A stretch of 8,530 bases of DNA from an uncultured Clostridia bacterium. Its GTDB lineage: Bacteria > Bacillota > Clostridia > Oscillospirales > Ruminococcaceae. Position 1 is the stretch's first letter, and each line of letters opens with the position of its first letter. A program made the position numbers and the translations under genes. A model generated the notes under the pieces. It was not told the DNA's origin, made no database searches, and saw only the letters and a list, made by a program, of their open reading frames with translations. Location: the NCBI GenBank assembly GCA_947165805.1, contig CAMVBT010000092.1, forward strand, positions 1 through 8,530. Reading direction: 5' to 3'. This document shows positions 1 through 5,187 of the stretch, piece by piece.

Positions 1-52
1 GGCACGGCATCAGAACGGTGAGATCAAGCTCTTTTTCGTTTACCGGTCTCAT
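1..52 (-). CDS. Family 2 glycosyltransferase, N-terminal fragment (gene runs off the left edge)
   Basis: Only 17 codons are visible, too few for most ORF callers. Seen: an ATG at 52-50 preceded by a strong Shine-Dalgarno GGGAGGG (complement of 59-65) with a 6-nt spacer, giving MRPVNEKELDLTVLMPC. The hydrophobic strand LTVLMPC right after a short polar start is how family 2 (GT-A fold) glycosyltransferases begin, usually continuing as a beta-strand, then a xNE nucleotide-binding turn; that turn lies just outside the window. In Firmicutes this form of N-terminus is common in the DPG-synthase/GtrB-like group, which moves a sugar from a nucleotide donor onto undecaprenyl phosphate on the cytoplasmic membrane face. 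The start overlaps the last 29 bp of the upstream membrane-protein gene in another frame, so the two are probably translationally coupled. Family call is inferred from very little sequence; a different GT2 subfamily is possible. Confidence 0.62.
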   Translation of the reverse strand, partial: MRPVNEKELDLTVLMPC

Positions 53-1331
53 GCTTTGCCCTCCCGAAGCCGACAAGCTCAGATATGATAAGACACACCG
101 CGAGCATCGTTCCCGAAAGTGCGCGGTAAGTGAAGAAGAAGTGGATATACGAATGATTGAGCAGCACCGCGTATCTTAATAGAGGTATGAGCCCGATGAC
201 CGCGTAGATGAGCAGTCCCGAGGGTCTTACGCCGTCCCTGCGGTACACGAAGCTCACATACGCCGCCGCGAGCACGAGCAGCACTGCCGCTATGATACCC
301 GGTCCTCCGAAGCCCAGCGGGAACAGGCAGCTTATGTTTCTCCACCAGCTGCCGATGAGGTCTGCCGGCATTCCGGAGCCGAGCGAGCGTTCCGCTATGT
401 GCTCCGATATGAACGGGGTGACGTCCTCGCCGAGTATCACTGCCGCGAGACCCCATTTTGTCAGCCACATACCGGCATAACCGGCACCCCACAGGGCGGC
501 ATTCTTTACCGCAGAAAGTATCTCTTCCTTTACCGGCAGGGGCTTCGTCTGACGCGACGTATATACAGCCAGCAGAAGCGGTACGGTGAGCGTAACCGTC
601 TCCGCCGTGAGGAAATCGAAGTAATTGGTGACAATGCCCGATATCAGGAACAGCGCCCCGAGCTTCTCGGTTCTGCCCGTTATGACGAGCCTTACCGCTA
701 TGACCGATATCACCGGCATTATCATGAATACCCATGTGTATTCCAGCGAAAACGGCACATACCATATCCCCGCCGCCGCAAGCGCGCACAGCGTCCCGAC
801 GGCTCCGGCATACAGCCTGTGCTTTATCAGTACGAAGATCAGCAGCGCATACAGCAGCGCTGTTATCACCGCGTTTATTATGTACATACCGTGCAGGTCC
901 GTGAACAGATGCGCGGCTTTCACGATAACGCCCGAGCCGTGCCAGTACCGCAGGTACTCCTTGTTGGCGGGGAGCCCGCCGTTTACCGCGTCGAGCAGGT
1001 TGTTGTTCTCATTCTGTGTCTCCGTGAAGTAATACGAGGAGCGCATCACCGACACGAGCGGGTCGGCGCTGTCGTAATGGTACACGATGTTCAGCAGTAT
1101 CGAATCGGCATATCTGTCGATCCTGCCCGCGCTTATATCCCCGGCCAGCCCGAAGAACACCTTTTCCCGGCAAAGTAGCTCCGCCGAGGAGCGCATATTG
1201 TCCTTTACCGCGTCCGCCGGCACAAGAGCCGCCGCTGTAAGCATACCCGCCAGCAGGGCGGTACATATCAGAAAAATGACCGGATATCTCAATAAATGTT
1301 TCATAGCCGACTGACCAAAAAAATTCAACAT
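24..1331 (-). CDS. Polytopic membrane protein, GT-C-like, possible lipid-linked sugar transferase
   Basis: A 435-residue protein. Seen: short cytoplasmic N-terminus, TM1 at about 17-37, a long polar extracytoplasmic loop at about 38-148 rich in Asp, Arg and Tyr, then roughly eight or nine more membrane segments (about 149-169, 173-193, 199-217, 223-258, 278-300, 343-363, 372-391, 404-422) and a basic tail. One TM followed by a large outer loop and then many TMs is the layout of GT-C transferases that use polyprenyl-phosphate sugars. Distinctive motifs are RYWHG at 128-132, NYFDFLT at 236-242 and NHSYIHFFFTYR at 392-403; I have an impression that similar motifs recur in unnamed Firmicutes membrane proteins, but could not check. 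Start: ATG at 1331 with a weak GGGA 9 nt upstream; Met10 (1304) would keep TM1 but has no ribosome site. The overlapping GT2 gene supports a cell-surface glycosylation role. Substrate unknown. Confidence 0.7.
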   Translation of the reverse strand: MLNFFGQSAMKHLLRYPVIFLICTALLAGMLTAAALVPADAVKDNMRSSAELLCREKVFFGLAGDISAGRIDRYADSILLNIVYHYDSADPLVSVMRSSYYFTETQNENNNLLDAVNGGLPANKEYLRYWHGSGVIVKAAHLFTDLHGMYIINAVITALLYALLIFVLIKHRLYAGAVGTLCALAAAGIWYVPFSLEYTWVFMIMPVISVIAVRLVITGRTEKLGALFLISGIVTNYFDFLTAETVTLTVPLLLAVYTSRQTKPLPVKEEILSAVKNAALWGAGYAGMWLTKWGLAAVILGEDVTPFISEHIAERSLGSGMPADLIGSWWRNISCLFPLGFGGPGIIAAVLLVLAAAYVSFVYRRDGVRPSGLLIYAVIGLIPLLRYAVLLNHSYIHFFFTYRALSGTMLAVCLIISELVGFGRAKHETGKRKRA

Positions 1332-1352
1332 AATACATTATCCCAATTTATT

Positions 1353-1381
1353 ATTATAGTATTTTTCGTGAGAAAAGTCAA
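1353..1381 (-). promoter_or_regulatory. SigA-type promoter for the membrane protein/glycosyltransferase genes
   Basis: On the minus strand the sequence reads TTGACT (complement of 1376-1381), a 17-nt spacer, then TATAAT (complement of 1353-1358). This is one base from full consensus at optimal spacing. Transcription should begin near 1347, only about 15 nt before the ATG at 1331, so the leader is very short and begins just before the weak GGGA ribosome site. Read directly from sequence; activity is inferred. Confidence 0.8.
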
Positions 1382-1401
1382 TAGAAAATTACACTGTTCC
1401 G

Positions 1402-1411
1402 GCCGATCGGC
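1402..1411. promoter_or_regulatory. Perfect 10-bp palindrome between divergent promoters, possible operator
   Basis: GCCGATCGGC is a perfect palindrome in an otherwise AT-rich spacer, about 20 bp upstream of the minus-strand -35 box and 100 bp upstream of the plus-strand -35 box. It is followed by an A/T tract containing AAAATATTTT (1415-1424), also palindromic. Position suits a regulator of the minus-strand promoter, but no family can be assigned and a chance palindrome is possible. Confidence 0.3.
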
Positions 1412-1511
1412 GAAAAAATATTTTGCGCGGACACTGCGTATCCCCCGGCTGACCATTTTTTGCTAAAACCATATAAAAATTTGCAGTTTTTGTGCGTTTT
1501 ATCTATAAACA

Positions 1512-1540
1512 TTGACAATTTGTGGACAATATGATACGAT
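1512..1540 (+). promoter_or_regulatory. SigA-type promoter with extended -10 for the ABC importer operon
   Basis: TTGACA (1512-1517), a 17-nt spacer and TACGAT (1535-1540), with the extended -10 dinucleotide TG at 1532-1533. The expected transcription start is near 1547, giving a leader of about 108 nt before the ATG at 1655. Within the promoter, GACAAT occurs twice 11 bp apart (1514-1519 and 1525-1530), about one helical turn, which could be a regulator half-site pair or coincidence. Confidence 0.85.
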
Positions 1541-1549
1541 TTACATAGA

Positions 1550-1585
1550 CACCGAAGCGGTGCCATATCATATTCGGTAAAACCG
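1550..1585 (+). promoter_or_regulatory. Cluster of inverted repeats at the transcription start: operator or leader hairpins
   Basis: CACCG-aag-CGGTG (1550-1562) and CGGT-aaa-ACCG (1575-1585) are two small inverted repeats just downstream of the predicted start near 1547. In addition ACCGAA (1551-1556) can pair with TTCGGT (1573-1578), so in RNA the larger hairpin excludes both small ones. As DNA, ACCG/CGGT half-sites resemble the cores of many LacI-family operators, which often control CUT1 sugar operons. No known riboswitch was recognised in the leader. Role is inference. Confidence 0.4.
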
Positions 1586-1654
1586 TAAAAAACTGCCGGA
1601 CGGATATGTCAGCCAAGTATGTACCGTGCGGCACTTAACCAGGAGGGAACTGTA

Positions 1655-2989
1655 ATGAAAAAAAGAAAAATTCTGGCAACACTTATGACAGCAGCGATCA
1701 TCGCTACCTCGCTCGCGGGCTGCGGCAGCAGTTCCGGCGGATCCGGCGGTTCCTCGAACAGCGGCGGCAGCTCCGGCGGCTCCTCTGACAACAGCGGAAG
1801 CTCGGGCGGCGTTCAGGAGATCACATGGATGTTCTGGGACGATCTCGATGCTACCGAAGACCTTATCTCGCTCGGTTACAAGGAAACTATCGAAAGATTC
1901 AACAAGGACTATGAGGGCAAGTACCACGTAAAGCCCATAACCACGAACCTTGAAGAATACTACAACAAGCTCAATGCCCTCGTCGCGGCGAACGACACGC
2001 CCGACGTATTCATCGTAAGCCCCGGCCCGCAGCTCACGGATTACGTTGAGCCCGGCGTTGCCGCTCCTCTTGACGATTACCTCAACAAGGACGGCTGGAA
2101 GGCTTCGTTCACAAGCGACGCAGTATTCACACAGCAGACCTACGACAACAAGATATATGCGGTTCCGCTGAACACCGCGGCTGCCTGCTGCTTCTACAAC
2201 ACAGAGATGTTCGAGAAGGCAGGCGCAAAGGTGCCCACCAACTGGGACGAGATGATAGCGGCCTGTGACAAGCTCCAGGCAGCGGGATATACTCCGATAA
2301 CCATTTCCGCGGGTACAGCATGGTGCCTTTCCATGGTAGCCGGTTATCTCTGCGAGGCAGAGGGCGTTTCCCTGCCGAAGCTCGCCGACGGTTCCGCTTC
2401 GTGGGAGGACGGTAAGCTCGAGAGCGCCTGCAACAAGCTTATCCAGCTCTCCAAGTACTTCCAGAGAACAGCAGCCGGCGACACCAACGACGTTGCTACC
2501 GCAAACTTCTACAACGGCGAAGCCGCTATCCTTATCCAGGGCTCTTGGGTAATCGGTCAGATCAACGGCGCAAGCCCCGAATTTGAAGCTAAGTGCGGCG
2601 TATTCCAGTTCCCCGGCGTTGAAAGAGTTATCGCAAAGTCCGACTCCCTCTGCATGAGCTCCACCTCCAAGTGCCCCGACGGCGCTGCGGCTCTCATCAA
2701 GTACTTCACAGACGACACAGCTCAGAAGTACACCGCAGAAAAGGGCGGCAAGATCCCCGTAACAAAGGTCCAGTATGACACAGCCGTTGCTCCCAAGCAG
2801 CTCGGATATGTTATGGACGTATTCGGCAGCGCAAAGGGTACATTCGGCTTCTACAACGAGTCCATGCCTACCACCGAGACAGGTGCTCACTTCGACGACA
2901 CCATGGTCGCTGTATTCCTCGGCGATCTGACTCCCGCGGCAGCCGCAAAGGACATGGAAGATTATTACAAGGCAAACTGCAGAAAGTAA
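1655..2989 (+). CDS. ABC sugar transporter substrate-binding lipoprotein (SBP family 1, CUT1)
   Basis: A 444-residue extracellular solute receptor that would bind a sugar or oligosaccharide and deliver it to the two permeases downstream. Seen: basic N-terminus MKKRK, a hydrophobic stretch, and lipobox LAGC with the lipid-modified Cys at 23; residues 24-52 are almost pure Gly/Ser with a few Asn/Asp, a flexible tether; the two-lobe binding domain follows from about residue 54. TPDVFIVSP, YAVPLN and FNKDYEGKY are typical of SBP_bac_1 proteins. Start at 1655 is set by AGGAGG (1641-1646, 8-nt spacer); the in-frame ATG at 1619 has no ribosome site and would precede the signal peptide. The mature body holds ten cysteines including a vicinal pair (178-179), unusual for an exported protein and fitting a strict anaerobe. 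C-ending codons (ctc, gac, tcc) and aag suggest high expression. Ligand unknown. Confidence 0.95.
   Translation: MKKRKILATLMTAAIIATSLAGCGSSSGGSGGSSNSGGSSGGSSDNSGSSGGVQEITWMFWDDLDATEDLISLGYKETIERFNKDYEGKYHVKPITTNLEEYYNKLNALVAANDTPDVFIVSPGPQLTDYVEPGVAAPLDDYLNKDGWKASFTSDAVFTQQTYDNKIYAVPLNTAAACCFYNTEMFEKAGAKVPTNWDEMIAACDKLQAAGYTPITISAGTAWCLSMVAGYLCEAEGVSLPKLADGSASWEDGKLESACNKLIQLSKYFQRTAAGDTNDVATANFYNGEAAILIQGSWVIGQINGASPEFEAKCGVFQFPGVERVIAKSDSLCMSSTSKCPDGAAALIKYFTDDTAQKYTAEKGGKIPVTKVQYDTAVAPKQLGYVMDVFGSAKGTFGFYNESMPTTETGAHFDDTMVAVFLGDLTPAAAAKDMEDYYKANCRK
1724..1810 (+). repeat. Gly/Ser-coding low-complexity tract in the receptor gene
   Basis: Codons 24-52 of the lipoprotein consist of imperfect repeats of GGC/TCC/AGC units encoding Gly and Ser with N35, D45 and N46. 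The tract separates the lipidated Cys from the folded domain. Such tracts can vary in length by replication slippage, so length differences between strains are plausible. Confidence 0.75.
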
Positions 2990-3004
2990 TTTCCGACTCA
3001 TTCC

Positions 3005-3048
3005 AAAAAACAATATAGAGGCGTATTCTGCGCCCCTATATTGTTTTT
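3005..3048 (+). terminator. Strong intrinsic terminator inside the ABC operon
   Basis: A stem of about 14 bp with one A/C mismatch (3010-3023 with 3031-3044, loop 3024-3030) is flanked by A6 on the left and T5 on the right, extending the duplex to about 18 bp. It lies 15 nt after the receptor stop codon and about 44 nt before the first permease, with no evident new promoter between. Partial termination here would yield much receptor-only mRNA and a minority of read-through permease mRNA, a familiar arrangement in binding-protein operons. Confidence 0.88.
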
Positions 3049-3091
3049 ACGACATTTACCTCATCGGTTTTCTGAAGGGAGTTGATCCTGA

Positions 3092-3979
3092 ATGGACAAA
3101 ATGCTCAGGAACAAGGTCTCGATCCTTATATTCATGCTTCCTGCTTTCCTTTTGTTCACATTCGTGCTTTTTATACCGATAGTCCAGTCGGTGTATTATT
3201 CATTCTGTGAATACAAGGGCATGACCGACCCCGTTTTCATCGGCTTCGACAACTACACGGCGCTGTTTTCCGATAAGACGTTCGGCATAGCCTTCAAGAA
3301 CTCTATGTTCTTCCTCGTTTTCTCATGTGTGTCACAGCTTCTCATGGGTCTTCTCTACGCGGTGCTGCTGACAAACATTAAGGCGGGACGGAATATTTTC
3401 AAGAACATCATCTACCTTCCCTGCGTACTTTCCTCGGCGGCTCTCGGTCTGCTGTGGATGTTCATATTCAGTCCGAAGCTCGGTATCAACCAGCTCCTTG
3501 AAGGCATGGGCATCGAGGATCCCCCGCTCTGGCTCATGGATACCAAGGGCTTTATCACGCTCCCCATGTGGATAATCGCTTTTGTCGCTCTGTGGCAGTA
3601 TGTGGGTCAGTCCATGATGCTCTATATGGCACAGATATCCGGCATAAACAAGTCTCTCTACGAGGCGAGCTATATCGACGGCTGTACGAAGTTCAAGACG
3701 TTCAGATACATAACTCTCCCGCTGATAAGACCGATGGTAGCCACTGCCCTCTCTCTCAACGCGATAGGCTCGCTCAAATTCTTCGACCTGATCTTCAATA
3801 TGACCGAGGGCGGCCCCAACCATAAAACCGAGGTACTTGCGACTCACCTGTACCAGCAGGGCTTCAAGTATTTCAAATACGGCTACGCAAGCGCCATAGG
3901 CGTCATACTGCTCATTCTCTGCCTGCTTGTGACGCTCTTCATCAATAAGGTCGTAAAGACCGAACAGTACGAGATGTAA
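3092..3979 (+). CDS. ABC sugar transporter permease, MalF/LacF/UgpA-like
   Basis: A 295-residue integral membrane subunit forming half of the import channel. Seen: about six membrane segments (roughly 9-32, 71-93, 104-126, 156-178, 209-229, 263-286) and the cytoplasmic EAA coupling loop at 191-210, here EASYIDGC followed by FRYITLPLIRP; this loop docks onto the ATPase. The stretch EGGPNHKTEVLATHLYQQGF near the C-terminus is characteristic of CUT1 MalF-type permeases. Length matches small MalF relatives lacking the large periplasmic domain of E. coli MalF. Start ATG at 3092 has AAGGGAG (3075-3081) 10 nt upstream. The gene lies beyond the internal terminator and is followed after 14 bp by its partner permease. 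The third EAA residue is Ser rather than Ala, a tolerated variation. Confidence 0.96.
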   Translation: MDKMLRNKVSILIFMLPAFLLFTFVLFIPIVQSVYYSFCEYKGMTDPVFIGFDNYTALFSDKTFGIAFKNSMFFLVFSCVSQLLMGLLYAVLLTNIKAGRNIFKNIIYLPCVLSSAALGLLWMFIFSPKLGINQLLEGMGIEDPPLWLMDTKGFITLPMWIIAFVALWQYVGQSMMLYMAQISGINKSLYEASYIDGCTKFKTFRYITLPLIRPMVATALSLNAIGSLKFFDLIFNMTEGGPNHKTEVLATHLYQQGFKYFKYGYASAIGVILLILCLLVTLFINKVVKTEQYEM

Positions 3980-3993
3980 GGAGGTACAGCCTG

Positions 3994-4881
3994 ATGAGTT
4001 CTTCAAGACCCGAGGCTGCCGTTACGGCTCCCGGAGCGGTTCCCGCCTCCAGAAAGAAAAAGGTCTCCCCGATCAGTATTGTCATATATGTTTTTCTGGT
4101 GCTGATCTGCGTGACATATATCCTTCCCCTGCTGTGGGTGTTCAATGTATCGTTCAAGACCAACAAGGAGATATTCACAGCTCCTTTTGCTCTTCCTCAG
4201 GAGATCACATTCGACAACTACGCGTTCGCGTGGACAGCGGGACATCTCGGCATTGCGACGCTCAACTCCCTTATCGTGTGCGTTGTGGCTCTTGTGCTCA
4301 GCACGATCATCGGCTCCATGGCGGCGTTCGGCATAGCCCGTATGCGCTGGAAAGGCTCAAAGCTCGCCATGACATACTTCCTTACGGGTATGATGATACC
4401 GATACACTGCGTCCTTATCCCTCTTTTCACAAGATTTGCGGGCATTGGGCTCTCCAACACCCTCGTGGGACTTATACTTCCGTATGTCACTTTCTCACTC
4501 CCGATAACGATATTCATTATGACGGGCTTCTTTACGGGTCTGCCGAATGAGCTTATCGAGTGTGCCTGCATGGAGGGCGCGAATATCTTCCAGATCTTCT
4601 TTAAAATATGTCTGCCGCTCAGCAGAACGGGACTTTTCGTGACCGGACTTATGACGTTCATCGGCAACTGGAACGAGCTTCTTCTCGCCATGGTCTTCAT
4701 CTCCGACGATGAAAAGAAGACGCTGCCGGTATCGCTGTCGAAGTTCGTCGGCCCCTACAATACGAACTATTCGCAGATGTTCGCAGCTATCATTATCGCA
4801 ATAATCCCGACGATCATCGTCTACTGCGCATTCTCCAACAAGATCGTCGACGGCCTTACCGCAGGCGCCGTTAAAGGTTAA
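3994..4881 (+). CDS. ABC sugar transporter permease, MalG-like
   Basis: The second channel subunit, 295 residues. Seen: a 24-residue cytoplasmic N-terminus rich in Ala, Pro and Lys; about six membrane segments (roughly 27-50, 88-112, 124-146, 156-180, 211-234, 263-283); and the C-terminal signature DGLTAGAVKG, as in MalG-type CUT1 permeases. The EAA coupling loop is degenerate: residues 189-196 read ECACMEGA where EAAxIDGA is usual, followed by FKICLPLSR. Start ATG at 3994 is preceded by AAGGAGG (3978-3984), which overlaps the stop codon of the previous permease, so translation is probably coupled. No ATPase gene follows; CUT1 systems of Gram-positive bacteria often share one MsmX/UgpC-type ATPase encoded elsewhere. 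Transcription ends at the hairpin 5065-5088. Confidence 0.95.
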   Translation: MSSSRPEAAVTAPGAVPASRKKKVSPISIVIYVFLVLICVTYILPLLWVFNVSFKTNKEIFTAPFALPQEITFDNYAFAWTAGHLGIATLNSLIVCVVALVLSTIIGSMAAFGIARMRWKGSKLAMTYFLTGMMIPIHCVLIPLFTRFAGIGLSNTLVGLILPYVTFSLPITIFIMTGFFTGLPNELIECACMEGANIFQIFFKICLPLSRTGLFVTGLMTFIGNWNELLLAMVFISDDEKKTLPVSLSKFVGPYNTNYSQMFAAIIIAIIPTIIVYCAFSNKIVDGLTAGAVKG

Positions 4882-4883
4882 GC

Positions 4884-4946
4884 GGTCGCTCGCGCTTGAG
4901 TGGCCGCTCCGCTCGAGAACGAGAACAAGTGGTCGCTCCGCTTGAG
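4884..4946. repeat. Three degenerate copies of a GC-rich 17-mer
   Basis: Copies begin at 4884 (GGTCGCTCGCGCTTGAG), 4902 (GGCCGCTCCGCTCGAGA) and 4931 (GGTCGCTCCGCTTGAG), separated by 1 bp and about 12 bp. The block starts directly after the permease stop codon and continues into the hairpin at 4960-4981. Read on the minus strand it contains CAAGCGGAGCGACC motifs, a style I associate with dispersed intergenic repeats in Oscillospiraceae genomes. No convincing gene lies here; an open frame on the minus strand across it looks spurious. Confidence 0.7.
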
Positions 4947-4959
4947 TTGCCTCCGGCGG

Positions 4960-4981
4960 CCAGCTTTTTGAAAAAAGCTGG
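4960..4981. repeat. Perfect AT-rich hairpin, core of a probable dispersed intergenic element
   Basis: CCAGCTTTTT (4960-4969) pairs perfectly with AAAAAGCTGG (4972-4981) around a 2-nt centre, so the real loop is probably 4-6 nt. It is followed by GGCAAAAACTTTTCAAACGC and a GC-rich stretch to about 5033. There is no T-tract on either strand, so it is not a standard terminator. With the 17-mer copies it probably forms one REP- or MITE-like element of about 150 bp. Genome copy number is unknown from this window. Confidence 0.6.
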
Positions 4982-5064
4982 GCAAAAACTTTTCAAACGC
5001 TTCGCCTTGCAGCGGGGAGAGGTAGTACGCCTTTTGATAGTAAAAACAATATTTTAAACTGAAA

Positions 5065-5095
5065 CGGAGTCGGATAACACCGGCTCCGCTTTTAT
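5065..5095 (+). terminator. Intrinsic terminator of the ABC importer operon
   Basis: CGGAGTCGG (5065-5073) pairs with CCGGCTCCG (5080-5088), nine pairs including one G-T wobble, with a 6-nt loop and a downstream CTTTTATTT tract. It lies about 180 nt after the permease stop because the repeat element occupies the space between. It also shields the dehydrogenase promoter at 5126 from read-through. Confidence 0.85.
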
Positions 5096-5125
5096 TTATA
5101 AACATAAACACACCGGCTCCCACAA

Positions 5126-5154
5126 TTGACAAGAGCTGTCCTTTCTGATATAAT
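5126..5154 (+). promoter_or_regulatory. Full-consensus SigA promoter with extended -10 for the dehydrogenase gene
   Basis: TTGACA (5126-5131), a 17-nt spacer and TATAAT (5149-5154), with extended -10 TG at 5146-5147. Both hexamers are perfect consensus. The start is expected near 5161, giving a leader of about 27 nt that contains TGGAGG (5170-5175), 12 nt before the ATG. Predicts strong constitutive expression, unless a regulator binds nearby; no clear operator was seen. Confidence 0.9.
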
Positions 5155-5187
5155 AAACTAAAACAGAACTGGAGGTTTGAAATATAT

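Noticed and set aside
399..1178. 259-codon plus-strand frame opposite the membrane protein
   Set aside because: Its translation is Arg/Tyr/His-rich and lacks hydrophobic order; the minus-strand frame has clear membrane segments, a promoter and an adjoining gene.
1532..1545. TGATACGATTTACA over the -10 box, resembling a catabolite-response (cre) element
   Set aside because: The central CG required at the dyad is out of register by one base, so it fails the cre consensus; most of its similarity comes from the -10 box itself.
1619..1654. In-frame upstream ATG that would lengthen the binding protein by 12 residues
   Set aside because: No ribosome site precedes it, whereas AGGAGG sits ideally before 1655, and the lipoprotein signal peptide begins at 1655.
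1568..3013. 481-codon open frame antisense to the substrate-binding protein gene
   Set aside because: It is the shadow of a GC-biased, highly expressed gene; it lacks a coherent domain pattern, contains low-complexity Gly/Ala/Val runs mirroring the Gly/Ser linker, and runs through the terminator hairpin.
4960..4981. Hairpin as the importer operon terminator
   Set aside because: It lacks a T-tract on both strands; the hairpin at 5065-5088 with CTTTTATTT is the proper terminator.
4884..5033. CRISPR array or tRNA/small RNA gene in the repeat-bearing spacer
   Set aside because: The three copies are only 17 bp, imperfect and unevenly spaced (18 and 29 bp), with no unique spacers; no cloverleaf or known RNA fold was recognised.
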